A stretch of DNA of 64,000 nt from Methanocorpusculum sp. (GTDB lineage: Archaea > Halobacteriota > Methanomicrobia > Methanomicrobiales > Methanocorpusculaceae): assembly GCA_029987235.1 (NCBI GenBank), contig DALTWF010000007.1, positions 1 to 64,000 on the forward strand. Direction: 5' to 3'. Below the pieces are notes generated by a model. The model was not told the DNA's origin. It did no database searches and was given only the letters and a program-made list of their open reading frames with translations. The position numbers and the translations under genes were made by a program. Positions 1-8,781 of the stretch are shown in pieces (position 1 is the first letter of the stretch; each line of letters opens with the position of its first letter).

Positions 1-152
1 GCAAGTATCCGAAGATGCTTGGTCTGGCTGCGCAAAATACGCGGTATGATGTCGGAGATATTGAAACCTGGATTGTATCTAATATGCAGTTGCTGATGGC
101 AGATGAGAGATACAAAGACCTAGTTGCAAGAACACTTATGGAAAAACAATAA
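1..152 (+). CDS. 3' end of an unrecognised protein (partial)
   Basis: An open frame enters from the left edge and ends at a TAA at 150-152. About 49 residues are visible, ending in DLVARTLMEKQ. The segment looks helical and soluble, with no motif I recognise. It converges on the glycosyltransferase at 204-1322, so it may belong to a surface-glycan cluster, but that rests only on position. The start and most of the protein lie outside the window. Confidence 0.6.
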   Translation, partial: KYPKMLGLAAQNTRYDVGDIETWIVSNMQLLMADERYKDLVARTLMEKQ

Positions 153-203
153 CTTTTTTGAAAAAGTAGATTAAATAAAATAAATAGAAATTATTGCATT
201 TGA

Positions 204-1322
204 TTATTTTTTCTTTATCAGTTCTTCAAACAATTCTGTAGTCTTTTCCACCGAATCCCCCCAGTCATAATTCTCAAGCACTTTTTTCCGGCTTGCCTCT
301 CCGAACCTGCGCATCTGATCTGAATCAGCAACCATCTCAGATAAAGCATCTGCAATTGCACCAGCATCCTTCACCGGAACAATAAATCCGCATCCATCAA
401 CAATATCAAGAATCTGCGGTAATGCAGTTGTAATTACAGGAAGACCGCAGACCATGGCTTCCAGCATGGTTTTTGGAACACCTTCTGCGTATGAAGGCAG
501 CAGGAAAACCTCTGATTCCTCATACATTGCCTGCATTTTGTCATTTGGAACAAAATCCAGAATGGTAATCTTATCGGAAACACCCAGGTCTTCGATTTTC
601 TGAACAACTGCATCCTTCTCCGGACCTTTGCCTATCATCAGAAGCGAATATTTTGGATACTTTTTTGAAAATGCGGCAAACCCTTCAGCAAGTTCATGTA
701 CCCCCTTGCCGATTACAAACCTGCCAACCCAGATAATCTGTTTTTTACGCTGAATATCAGAACACTGCTGCAAAAAGCGCTCAACTTTGATACCGTTGTG
801 GATTATATGGATTTTTTCCGGATTAACACCCCAGTTTTCAATCACTTTTGCCTCCTCGGCAGTGTAGGAGATTACTGCATCAGCACTTGAGAAAATAAAC
901 TTTCCAAACACCCTGTTGTACAGAGATTGAAACCACTCAGGAACATTCTGCGAAATCAGACCATGATTTGTAATTGCAAGAATCATGGATTTTTTATGAA
1001 GCCGCTTATATAAGGCGCACATTAGGGACGAGAAAAAAAGATGTGAATGAGTATGAACAATATCATATTCCGGTGCATGTTTCTTAAGAAGATGATACAC
1101 ATTGAAACAAAGGGAATTCCCAAAAAGGACAAGACCGCGACCGATATTATACACCCGCGGATTTTCAGATGAAACCACTCCGTCCGGTTTGTCTTCAATA
1201 CAGGTATATACAGTCACATTATGACCTGCTGCAGCCTGATCATGTGAGATGTCTGCAATATGAATTCCAAAACCGCCTACAACATACGGGTATAAATCCG
1301 GTGCAACACGCAGAATTTTCAT
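204..1322 (-). CDS. GT4-family glycosyltransferase
   Basis: Predicted cytoplasmic GT-B fold glycosyltransferase that moves a sugar from a nucleotide donor onto a glycan or lipid acceptor. The N-terminal Rossmann half has the acceptor-side glycine motif VVGGFGIHIADIS near residue 15. The linker and donor half begin near residue 190 (KKQIIWVGRFVIGKGVHEL). The donor-site E-x7-E motif is seen in EGVPKTMLE near residue 280. The length of 372 residues is usual for the family, and no membrane segment is seen. It lies 24 bases downstream of the GT2 gene on the same strand, so the two are probably co-transcribed. The sugar and acceptor cannot be told from sequence; S-layer or N-glycan synthesis is an inference supported loosely by STT3 elsewhere in the window. 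Confidence 0.85.
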   Translation of the reverse strand: MKILRVAPDLYPYVVGGFGIHIADISHDQAAAGHNVTVYTCIEDKPDGVVSSENPRVYNIGRGLVLFGNSLCFNVYHLLKKHAPEYDIVHTHSHLFFSSLMCALYKRLHKKSMILAITNHGLISQNVPEWFQSLYNRVFGKFIFSSADAVISYTAEEAKVIENWGVNPEKIHIIHNGIKVERFLQQCSDIQRKKQIIWVGRFVIGKGVHELAEGFAAFSKKYPKYSLLMIGKGPEKDAVVQKIEDLGVSDKITILDFVPNDKMQAMYEESEVFLLPSYAEGVPKTMLEAMVCGLPVITTALPQILDIVDGCGFIVPVKDAGAIADALSEMVADSDQMRRFGEASRKKVLENYDWGDSVEKTTELFEELIKKK

Positions 1323-1346
1323 AATTAAAAACTAGATAAAGAAAAT

Positions 1347-2324
1347 TTACCCCCTCTTAATCACCCTGCTTATCGAATACAAAATAATAGCAACCGAAAT
1401 AAGCAGCAGCCCCATCATCACCATCATAATAGCCACAATAGTAACCGTAGGTGCCCAGATACCTGTTTTCCCCACAATCTCAAATGCCTGTACAGCAAGA
1501 ACAACACCAATCGCTGCAATAAAAACCCCCGGCACCCCGAAACACACCAGCGGATGCTTGAAGGTAAACAGCTGGAAAATCCCTGACAGAACCGACAGTC
1601 CGTGCTTAATCGGGTTCATCTTGTGCATATTGGGGACATCATACCGCACCGTAATCGGCACATCACACATCTTCAGCCCCAGATCCGAAAAGTGCGCAAG
1701 CATGTCAGATTCAAAACCATAGCCGCTGGATGCAAAATTCACATGCCGCAGTGCCTCGCGCGACAGCGCGCGGAAACCTGACTGCGAATCGGAACACTTG
1801 TATGAAGAGGACATATTGGTCGCCGAGTTCAGGACACGCTGCCCCATCTTGCGGTATGCCGGAATATCCTCTTCACCGCCTTCCTCCATGAACCGGGAAC
1901 CGACCACTAAATCCGCCTCGCCTGCAAGAACAGGTGCAGCAAGTGCAGGAATGTCGGATGCCATATGCTGCCCGTCTCCATCCATCATAACAGTTACCTT
2001 CGGCCGGTGTTCCTGAAGATAGGAAAAACCGACATCCATCGCATGGGCTTTTCCTTCGTTCTTTTCCATGGTTATTACAATTGCACCGGCAAGACGTGCG
2101 ATTTCGGAGGTATTGTCTTTGGAACCGTCGTCTACGACAACAACAGCATCAGCATACTGCTTTGCCTGAAGAACAACCGAACCGATGACAAGCGATTCAT
2201 TATATGCAGGAATAAGGACAACTATGCCCTTTTTTGGTTCGGGAAATGCACAGTCAGACAGGATTTGTGAGGCTGCAGATGAACAGGGTTCCGGTGTTTC
2301 TGATGTCATGGTATTGTGCGGCAT
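1347..2324 (-). CDS. GT2-family membrane glycosyltransferase (dolichyl-phosphate sugar synthase-like)
   Basis: The GT-A domain starts at VVLIPAYNES near residue 35, has the first acidic motif VVVDDGSKDNT and carries the DxD-type motif MMDGDGQH near residue 115. Two hydrophobic segments follow at about residues 250-280 and 290-320, which would anchor the enzyme in the membrane. This layout fits enzymes that put a sugar on a polyprenyl phosphate such as dolichyl phosphate, the donors used in archaeal N-glycosylation. A TATA-rich stretch lies at 2330-2347, only about 20 bases before the first ATG. The internal ATG at 2309 (MTSETPEP) could therefore be the true start, giving 320 rather than 325 residues. 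Confidence 0.85.
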   Translation of the reverse strand: MPHNTMTSETPEPCSSAASQILSDCAFPEPKKGIVVLIPAYNESLVIGSVVLQAKQYADAVVVVDDGSKDNTSEIARLAGAIVITMEKNEGKAHAMDVGFSYLQEHRPKVTVMMDGDGQHMASDIPALAAPVLAGEADLVVGSRFMEEGGEEDIPAYRKMGQRVLNSATNMSSSYKCSDSQSGFRALSREALRHVNFASSGYGFESDMLAHFSDLGLKMCDVPITVRYDVPNMHKMNPIKHGLSVLSGIFQLFTFKHPLVCFGVPGVFIAAIGVVLAVQAFEIVGKTGIWAPTVTIVAIMMVMMGLLLISVAIILYSISRVIKRG

Positions 2325-2380
2325 ATATTAAAATAATATATACTATTTGGCGTGATGTATAAATAGGATTTGTGATTGAT

Positions 2381-2511
2381 AGGTCACCGGTACAGTTTTT
2401 TGACGCACCCCCCCACTGACTAAAATCACACTCAGAAAAAAGTCACCGACCTAAATTAATCTCAAAAATTACCCACTGACTTTTTTCAAACCCGGAAAAA
2501 ACACGCCCGAC
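2381..2511. repeat. 30-base-period degenerate repeat array, locus 1
   Basis: Five related decamers recur at exact 30-base spacing: AGGTCACCGG at 2381, CCCCACTGAC at 2411, AGTCACCGAC at 2441, ACCCACTGAC at 2471 and ACACGCCCGA at 2501. The 20 bases between them are A/T-rich and only loosely alike. The array fills the gap between the start of the GT2 gene and the end of glmS. Similar arrays occur at 7921-8022 and 55541-55640. The unit is too short and its partner bases too variable for a CRISPR array. Confidence 0.75.
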
Positions 2512-2526
2512 AAAAATAAAAAAAAC

Positions 2527-4290
2527 CTACTCCACCGTCACACTCTTAGCCAGATTCCGCGGCATATCCACATCACACCCAAGCTCAACCGCCATCGCAT
2601 ACGCAAACAGCTGCAAAACCACCGAAGCAAGAACCACACCCGCTGCACTCTCCACATCCGGCAGCCCCGCAAACACATCCGAAACCGCCTCCGCATCCCT
2701 GTCCCGCTCCGTACCGATAACAACAAGCGGCGCCTCACGCGCCTTAACCTCCTTCAGATTAGACATCATCACAGAATACGCCTCATCCCGCGCAAGACAA
2801 ACCGCAACAACCGGCACCTCAGGCGAAAGCAGCGCAAACGGCCCGTGCTTCAACTCCCCCGCAGCATACCCCTCCGCATGCAGATACGAAATCTCCTTCA
2901 GCTTCAACGCCCCCTCAAGCGCCACCGGATACGCCATACCCCGCCCGATATAAATCAGAGACGAAGCCCCCTTGCACAACTCAACCATAGCAGACACATC
3001 CGTACCCGTAACCCCCGAAAGATACCGCTGAATATCACCGATAACCTCACTCAGCTTCCCCCCCGAAACCTCATTAACCAGCTCCATAAACACCGCAACC
3101 TGACAAATAAACGACTTCGTAGCAGCAACACTGATTTCAGGACCCGCACGCGTATAAATCACCGCATCACAAATCCGCGTAATCGTACTCCCGAGCACAT
3201 TCGTCACCGCAAGCGTCTTCGCACCAAGCTCACGCGCAAGCTTCAGCGCAGAAAGCGTATCAGCCGTCTCACCCGACTGACTCACCCCGATAACAAGCTG
3301 CAGCGAAGGCGACGGAAAATACCGGAACTCCGAAGCAAGAACCACACGCACAGGAATATTACACACCGACTCCGCAAGATAAGCAAAACAATATGCCGCA
3401 TTCGCAGAAGTCCCGCACGCAACAACCGTAATCGACTGCGCCGAACGAACCATACGCACCGCCTTCGGATTTTCCTTCACCGACAAAAGACTCTCCGAAA
3501 AAACCTCCGGCTGCTCAAAGATTTCCTTAAGCATATAATGCGGGAACCCGCCTTTTCTCACCACATCCGCATCCCAGCTCACCTCAGACACCGCACGCTC
3601 AACCGGCCTGCCCGAATTTACCATAGAAAAACCATCAGCCGTGATAAAAGCCGCATCACCATCCTCAAAATACACAACCTTCCGCGTATATTCGATTAAC
3701 GGAACAACATCAGACGCTAAAATAAACTCATTATCCCCAAGACCAAGAACAAGCGGACTTCCCCTCCTGGCAGCAACAATACCATCAACACCTTCAGCCG
3801 CAACCAGAATCGCATACGACCCCTCAAGCTCTGAAAGCGTCTCCTGCACCGCCTTAAACAAATCACCGCAATACCTCTCCTCGATTAAATGCGGAATAAC
3901 CTCCGTATCAGTCTCCGAAAGAAACGTATGCCCCCGCTCAATAAGACCCCGCTTCAACTCAGCATAATTTTCGATAATACCATTATGCACCACCGCAATT
4001 TTTTTCGAACAGTCAAGATGCGGATGCGCATTGACCTCATTAGGCACACCATGCGTTGCCCAGCGCGTATGACTGATTGCAATACTGCCGCAAAGCCTGC
4101 CGCAAATACCCTTTGCATCCGAGATTTTACCCGCCGACTTAAACACCTGCACCGCACCCGGCCTGCCGTTATCCTCCGAAACACAGGCAACACCATACGA
4201 ATCATACCCCCGGTACTCAAGACGCTTCAGCCCGGAAATACACACATCTGCAGCATTACGATACCCTATGTAACCTGCAATACCGCACAT
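2527..4290 (-). CDS. glmS: Glutamine--fructose-6-phosphate aminotransferase (isomerizing)
   Basis: Converts fructose 6-phosphate and glutamine into glucosamine 6-phosphate, the first committed step to UDP-GlcNAc. After removal of Met1 the N-terminal Cys of CGIAGYIG would be the nucleophile of a class II glutaminase domain (about residues 1-220). Two SIS sugar-isomerase domains follow, with the GVSQSGETADTLSAL signature near residue 335. The C-terminus PRNLAKSVTVE is typical of the family. The length of 587 is slightly below the usual 600-610. It is the last gene of the operon and begins one base after the stop of the upstream nucleotidyltransferase, so translation is probably coupled. Confidence 0.97.
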   Translation of the reverse strand: MCGIAGYIGYRNAADVCISGLKRLEYRGYDSYGVACVSEDNGRPGAVQVFKSAGKISDAKGICGRLCGSIAISHTRWATHGVPNEVNAHPHLDCSKKIAVVHNGIIENYAELKRGLIERGHTFLSETDTEVIPHLIEERYCGDLFKAVQETLSELEGSYAILVAAEGVDGIVAARRGSPLVLGLGDNEFILASDVVPLIEYTRKVVYFEDGDAAFITADGFSMVNSGRPVERAVSEVSWDADVVRKGGFPHYMLKEIFEQPEVFSESLLSVKENPKAVRMVRSAQSITVVACGTSANAAYCFAYLAESVCNIPVRVVLASEFRYFPSPSLQLVIGVSQSGETADTLSALKLARELGAKTLAVTNVLGSTITRICDAVIYTRAGPEISVAATKSFICQVAVFMELVNEVSGGKLSEVIGDIQRYLSGVTGTDVSAMVELCKGASSLIYIGRGMAYPVALEGALKLKEISYLHAEGYAAGELKHGPFALLSPEVPVVAVCLARDEAYSVMMSNLKEVKAREAPLVVIGTERDRDAEAVSDVFAGLPDVESAAGVVLASVVLQLFAYAMAVELGCDVDMPRNLAKSVTVE

Positions 4291-5415
4291 CTAAATCACC
4301 CGTGCATCATCCGGAATAACACCGGACAAAATCTTGTTCCCGTCCGCAACCGCATTATTTCCTGCAATACAATCCTTAAGAACCGTATGCGGACCGATTT
4401 CAGCAAGATCCCCCAAAACAACACTGCCCTGAGTCGACGTATTGTTTCCGACAAGACACCCCGAACCAAGCACCGCACCGCATATCCGCGACCCCGACTC
4501 AATAACACAATCCCGCATGACAATCGAATCCTTCAGATAACAAAACGGCTCAATAGTAACCCGGTCCGCAACCGAAGTATTGGGACCGATACAAACATTC
4601 GCCAAAATTTCACAGTTTTTACCGATAATAACCGGCCCCGTGATAACAACACCCGGACCGATTACCGAATCACGCCCGATGGACACATGACCAAAGATTT
4701 TCGCACCCGAATCAATTTTTCCCCCAAGACGGGAAGAGGTTTTATTCAGATAATACCTGTTTGCACCAAGAAGGTCTGCAGGACCAAGCATATCCTGCCA
4801 GCTCTTCGTCATCACCACATGAATCTCATCCCCACGCAAAACAAAAAGATTCAAAAGATCAGGCATTTCCTTTACAGAGCCGATATCAACCGACGAAAGC
4901 AGCTCTTTCGTAAAATAATACACCCCGCAGCTTGCAGCCTCGGTCTCATCAGCATACGACGGTTTTTCCACAATACCGCAAAGAAGCCCGTCCTTCTGAC
5001 TGATTACACCGAAATTCCGGGGATTCGTATGCGGAGATGCAAGAATGGCATTTTTCGTCTTAAGCAGAAGCTGAATCGTTTCAACACCAATGAAGTTACC
5101 CGCCGGAAGAATCAGCGTATCAGTATGGATTGCGCTTTTTGCCGCGGCAAGAGCATGCGCCGAACCAAGCTGCTTTGGCTGAATAACCACATTTACCGGC
5201 ACCTCATACGAATTGAGCAGTTTCATTACCTTTTCTTTTTTATAGCCGACAACAACCGTAATATCCCTTATACCGGAAGCGACCACCGAATCAAGCACCC
5301 GCTCTAAAATCGGCTTGTTTGCCACCGGAAGAAGCGACTGCGGCCGGTTTTTGGTAAGCGGGCGAAGACGATTGCCTTCACCGCCGGCAAGGATAACTGC
5401 CTGAACAGAACTCAT
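4291..5415 (-). CDS. GlmU-like sugar-1-phosphate nucleotidyltransferase (second copy)
   Basis: The N-terminal nucleotidyltransferase domain carries LAGGEGNRLRPLTKNRPQSL, with the conserved Gly-rich loop, Arg and downstream Pro, and makes a nucleotide sugar from a sugar 1-phosphate. The C-terminal third is a left-handed beta-helix of isoleucine-patch hexapeptides. Unlike its neighbour at 5412-6611, it lacks the His-Tyr-x-Tyr-Ile-Gly-Asp-Ser segment that holds the acetyltransferase histidine. It therefore probably does not acetylate. It overlaps the upstream gene by four bases and abuts glmS. Its role may be the uridylyl step alone, another sugar nucleotide, or a regulatory subunit; sequence does not decide. 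Confidence 0.85.
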   Translation of the reverse strand: MSSVQAVILAGGEGNRLRPLTKNRPQSLLPVANKPILERVLDSVVASGIRDITVVVGYKKEKVMKLLNSYEVPVNVVIQPKQLGSAHALAAAKSAIHTDTLILPAGNFIGVETIQLLLKTKNAILASPHTNPRNFGVISQKDGLLCGIVEKPSYADETEAASCGVYYFTKELLSSVDIGSVKEMPDLLNLFVLRGDEIHVVMTKSWQDMLGPADLLGANRYYLNKTSSRLGGKIDSGAKIFGHVSIGRDSVIGPGVVITGPVIIGKNCEILANVCIGPNTSVADRVTIEPFCYLKDSIVMRDCVIESGSRICGAVLGSGCLVGNNTSTQGSVVLGDLAEIGPHTVLKDCIAGNNAVADGNKILSGVIPDDARVI

Positions 5416-6611
5416 TTTATCACCGTATCATTTTCATAAATACCCGACACCACAGCCCCGGGCCCCACACGCGTCTTGCTGCCGATGGAAGAACCCGTAT
5501 TAACCGAACAGTTGATGCCAAACATCACATCATCACCGATTACCGCACCGAACTTCTTTCTGCGCGTGGAAATACCACCGACACGCACCGGCTGATGGTC
5601 ATGACGCAGATTGGCAATCTTTGTTCCCGCACCGAAATTGCAGCCGCTGCCAATGACCGAATCCCCGATGTAATTGTAGTGCGGAATCTTGGTATTGTCA
5701 AACACAATCGAATTTTTCACCTCAACCGCATGACCGATATGGCAGTTTTTACCGACCGTAGTCCCCGGACGAAGATAGGCATTCGGCCCTACCGAAGTGT
5801 TTTCCCCGATAATACACGGACCTTCAATGTACGTGCCGGATTTGATAACCGCACCCTTTCCAAGAACAAGAGCACCTTTGATAACCACATTTTCTTCAAT
5901 AACACCCTCCCTGACATCAGAAATACCCCCTATCAGCTTTTCATTTGCGGAAAGCAAATCCCACGGATATCCGACATCCATCCAGACAGAAAGCGTAAAG
6001 CAGGAAAGACAACCTGCAGCAATATAATCCATAAGAGCATCAGTCAGTTCATACTCCCCGCGGGAAGACGGCGAAACCTGTTTTAAGACGGCAAATATCT
6101 CCTTGTCAAAGAGATATGCACCGGCATTAATGATATTTGACTTCGGATGCGGCGTTTTTTCTTCAAGCGAAGTAATACGCTCCCCGCCCACAGTAACCAC
6201 ACCGAAATTTTCCGGATGCTCCGTAGTGGACACTGCCATTACCGGAGCATCCATCGAAGAAAGTTTTGCAAGGTCGGAAACATCCACAATCATATCCCCG
6301 TTCAACATCATAAACCGGCCTTTCACAAACGGTTCTGCAACCCGCAGGGCATCAGCCGTTCCAAGCTGTTTGCGCTGCACAACATATTTTATGGAAACCC
6401 CAAGCCAGGAACCATTGCCGAACCAGGCACGGATGCTTTCCTCTTTGTACCCGACAACAAGAATAATATCAGTGATTCCCGTATCACGCAGATTGCATAC
6501 AAGATGCTCAAGCATCGGCCGCCCGCATAACGGAAGCATTACCTTTGGTCTGGATGTCGTAAGAGGGCGCATACGCGAACCCTCGCCTGCTGCTAAAATT
6601 ACACACTGCAT
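5412..6611 (-). CDS. glmU: Bifunctional GlcNAc-1-phosphate uridylyltransferase / GlcN-1-phosphate acetyltransferase
   Basis: Catalyses the last two steps to UDP-GlcNAc: acetylation of glucosamine 1-phosphate and transfer of UMP. The nucleotidyltransferase domain (about residues 1-230) opens with VILAAGEGSRMRPLTTSRPK. The beta-helix domain (about 245-399) has KIPHYNYIGDSVIG followed by NFGAGTKIANLRHD. These match the acetyltransferase site of GlmU and of archaeal ST0452-type enzymes, with the His as predicted catalytic base. The length of 399 is typical of archaeal GlmU and shorter than the bacterial 456. The start overlaps the end of glmM by one base, and the end overlaps the next gene by four bases. 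Confidence 0.92.
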   Translation of the reverse strand: MQCVILAAGEGSRMRPLTTSRPKVMLPLCGRPMLEHLVCNLRDTGITDIILVVGYKEESIRAWFGNGSWLGVSIKYVVQRKQLGTADALRVAEPFVKGRFMMLNGDMIVDVSDLAKLSSMDAPVMAVSTTEHPENFGVVTVGGERITSLEEKTPHPKSNIINAGAYLFDKEIFAVLKQVSPSSRGEYELTDALMDYIAAGCLSCFTLSVWMDVGYPWDLLSANEKLIGGISDVREGVIEENVVIKGALVLGKGAVIKSGTYIEGPCIIGENTSVGPNAYLRPGTTVGKNCHIGHAVEVKNSIVFDNTKIPHYNYIGDSVIGSGCNFGAGTKIANLRHDHQPVRVGGISTRRKKFGAVIGDDVMFGINCSVNTGSSIGSKTRVGPGAVVSGIYENDTVIK

Positions 6612-7864
6612 TATGATACCTCATGAATTGCTTTTTTAATAACGCTCATTCCTTCTTCAAGCATCTGCTTTGCAGAAGCCTGCGTTTTTCCTTCTGCAGT
6701 ACAGCGAATCTTCGGCTCGGTACCGCTTGCGCGAATCAGATACCAGCCGTCTTCAGTCGCACACCGGATGCCGTCCGTTGCACTTGCCGCACCAAGACCA
6801 AGGACAGCATCCTTCGCCTTGTCAGATACAACCGAGTCGCGCAGAATGGTATAGCGCGGCATCGCATCAAGCTCTTCAGCCACATCCCATTCCGCACAAA
6901 TCTGCGTGAAAAGAGCCGCGGCAAAAGGTCCGTCCGGACAAAGCGAGTGCTTCGGGAAAACCCAGCTTCCCGAAGGCTCCCCGCCGAAATCGCCCCAGGA
7001 AATCAGTTCTTCGGAAACAAAACTGTCACCGACCGGTGTTCTGTGCACATCGGCAACTTCCTCGATTGCCATAGATGCATCCACAGTAGTAACAACCCGC
7101 TTTGCATCAAGATATTTTGCAAAAAGCATCAGAAGATGGTCCCCGTCAACATAGCGCCCCCGGTTGTCAAAACACATCATCCGGTCAGCATCCCCGTCAT
7201 TTACCACAGCACAGTCAGCCCCGGTATCCTTCATTATTTTCGGGACATGCAAAAGATTTGCCTCAAGCGGTTCAGACGGACGGGCGAATTTGGGAGACGG
7301 GTCGCAGTTTATTGGAATTACTTTTGAGGCACTGCCGATAACATAAGGCGTAACCTGACCCCCCGCACCATTTGCACAGTCAACAACAACCGCAAGCCCC
7401 TCCGGAATTTCAACCGAAGAAAGGATTTTCTCCTTCAGAAGAGTATTGAAATCCGCATTCTGCACCGAACCAATGGCATCCCACGAAGCAAACGAGGGCT
7501 GCGCAATACGTTCCTCGATTTCCTTCTGCTGGGCAAGCGTATAAGATGAACCATCCGGTCTGAACAGCTTGATACCATTATATTTTTCCGGATTATGAGA
7601 TGCAGTAATCATCACCCCCGCATCGCACGACCCTGCAGCAAGCGCCACAGCAGGCGTGGGCGCTATATTTCCGTACCGCACATCAGCACCCCCTGCAGTA
7701 AGACCTGCAATCAGGGCATCGGCAAGAATCGAACGGCTGCTGCGCGAATCGGTTGCAAGAACAACCCGTTTTGCATCAAGGGCGACTGCTGCACCGACAG
7801 CGGGTGCAAGAGTAAGGAGAGGTGTATCAAACACCTGCCGTATTCCGGATGAACCAAAGAGCAT
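6611..7864 (-). CDS. glmM: Phosphoglucosamine mutase
   Basis: Interconverts glucosamine 6- and 1-phosphate in the UDP-GlcNAc pathway. The alpha-D-phosphohexomutase signatures are in order: the phosphoserine loop ITASHNPEKYNGIKLF near residue 85, the Mg-binding NDGDADRMM near 220, the sugar-binding GGEPSGSW near 300 and the phosphate-binding RASGTEPKIR near 380. The length of 417 residues is below the usual 440-455, mainly through short loops. It is the first gene of the glmM-glmU-glmU2-glmS operon. A TATA-like stretch at 7875-7886 lies so close to the start that the transcript is probably leaderless. Confidence 0.93.
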   Translation of the reverse strand: MLFGSSGIRQVFDTPLLTLAPAVGAAVALDAKRVVLATDSRSSRSILADALIAGLTAGGADVRYGNIAPTPAVALAAGSCDAGVMITASHNPEKYNGIKLFRPDGSSYTLAQQKEIEERIAQPSFASWDAIGSVQNADFNTLLKEKILSSVEIPEGLAVVVDCANGAGGQVTPYVIGSASKVIPINCDPSPKFARPSEPLEANLLHVPKIMKDTGADCAVVNDGDADRMMCFDNRGRYVDGDHLLMLFAKYLDAKRVVTTVDASMAIEEVADVHRTPVGDSFVSEELISWGDFGGEPSGSWVFPKHSLCPDGPFAAALFTQICAEWDVAEELDAMPRYTILRDSVVSDKAKDAVLGLGAASATDGIRCATEDGWYLIRASGTEPKIRCTAEGKTQASAKQMLEEGMSVIKKAIHEVS

Positions 7865-7920
7865 AGATATATAATTATTATATCCGGAAAGGTAAAGTGT
7901 TATCTATGAATAAGACAAAT

Positions 7921-8022
7921 GTACCCGCCCGCAAATTCCAAAACCGGAAATAAGTCACTGACTTTTTTCAACCCGCAAAATAACTCACTGACCTGATTCA
8001 GCCAAAAAAATACCCCGCCCGC
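7921..8022. repeat. 30-base-period degenerate repeat array, locus 2
   Basis: Four units start at 7921 (GTACCCGCCC), 7951 (TAAGTCACTG followed by AC), 7981 (TAACTCACTG followed by AC) and 8011 (TACCCCGCCC), exactly 30 bases apart. The two inner units carry GTCACTGAC or CTCACTGAC, and the outer two carry a CCCGCCCGC variant. The array fills the gap between the glmM start and the end of the PAC2 gene. The inner unit AAGTCACTGACTTTTTTCA is nearly identical to the complement of the one at 55617-55637. Confidence 0.78.
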
Positions 8023-8025
8023 ACA

Positions 8026-8781
8026 TCACACAATATAATTCAGGTCATCCGCATTCTTCTTCTGAATCGAACTTGCAATCGCCGAAACCTCAGACATCAT
8101 CTGCTCCGAAAGCTCCTGCAAATCCTTACGGTCCACCGAAAATCCAACCAGCTTCTCCACCACATCCAAAACAGCCGTAGCAGAAACCGGATCAACCAGA
8201 TACCCCGACGTCTCACCAAGAAGCGCAGCACCCTCCATACCCGCCTCACGCCCGAGCGTAATCAAAAGCCCGCACGCACCGATAATACCACCCACCGGCT
8301 CCTCACGATTCAGAACCGCACCCGCAGCAGTAACCACATCCTTCAGCCCCGCATGCGAAAGCGCAGAAAGCACACGCGGATGCTCAACCATAACACCCAC
8401 ACCATACCCACCAAGCGTATACACCTTGCGGACCCCGAGAAGCTCAAGCACCTTCACATACGCCTGCGCCAAAATATAATGCCCCTCAGGCGTCGTACTC
8501 TGACAATCCCCCGCAAGAAGCAGCATCGCAGGACCGCCCGCCGGCTCCGCAAAGAAAATCTCATTACGCGGCAGACGAAGCACCGCACCCTCACCCAGAT
8601 ACATCTGCGGAGGAAACAGCGTAGACGTAATCTCCGCAACCTTCACCGCATGAAACTCACGCACCAGATGATCGACAACCAGCTTACCCACATGCCCCAC
8701 ACCCGGCAGACCCGCAATACAGACCTCCGCCGAATGCGCAGACACATCCTCGACAAACCAACTGACATTAACCTGATCCAT
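8026..8781 (-). CDS. PAC2-family protein (proteasome assembly chaperone-like)
   Basis: A 251-residue PAC2 family protein with the characteristic start IAGLPGVGHVGKLVVDHL near residue 22. The fold is related to purine nucleoside phosphorylase and to eukaryotic proteasome assembly chaperones; archaeal members act as ATP-independent chaperones for proteasome subunits. It is the last gene of the priS-to-PAC2 operon, a placement common in Euryarchaeota. Its ATG overlaps the stop of nop10 as TAATG, so translation is likely coupled. No membrane segment or signal peptide is seen. Confidence 0.88.
   Translation of the reverse strand: MDQVNVSWFVEDVSAHSAEVCIAGLPGVGHVGKLVVDHLVREFHAVKVAEITSTLFPPQMYLGEGAVLRLPRNEIFFAEPAGGPAMLLLAGDCQSTTPEGHYILAQAYVKVLELLGVRKVYTLGGYGVGVMVEHPRVLSALSHAGLKDVVTAAGAVLNREEPVGGIIGACGLLITLGREAGMEGAALLGETSGYLVDPVSATAVLDVVEKLVGFSVDRKDLQELSEQMMSEVSAIASSIQKKNADDLNYIV

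Noticed and set aside
2381..2511. CRISPR array
   Set aside because: The regular part is a ten-base core with variable surroundings at 30-base spacing, with no 25-37 base identical repeats, no unique spacers of normal size and no cas genes.
2845..3699. Long plus-strand frame (284 codons) rich in Arg, Thr and His opposite glmS
   Set aside because: It is antisense to a clearly conserved gene, has no ribosome-binding site or family likeness, and its composition is the expected mirror of glmS codon use.
3889..5307. Plus-strand frame of 472 codons spanning glmS and the GlmU-like gene
   Set aside because: It crosses the boundary of two real genes on the opposite strand and has the same biased composition as other antisense frames.
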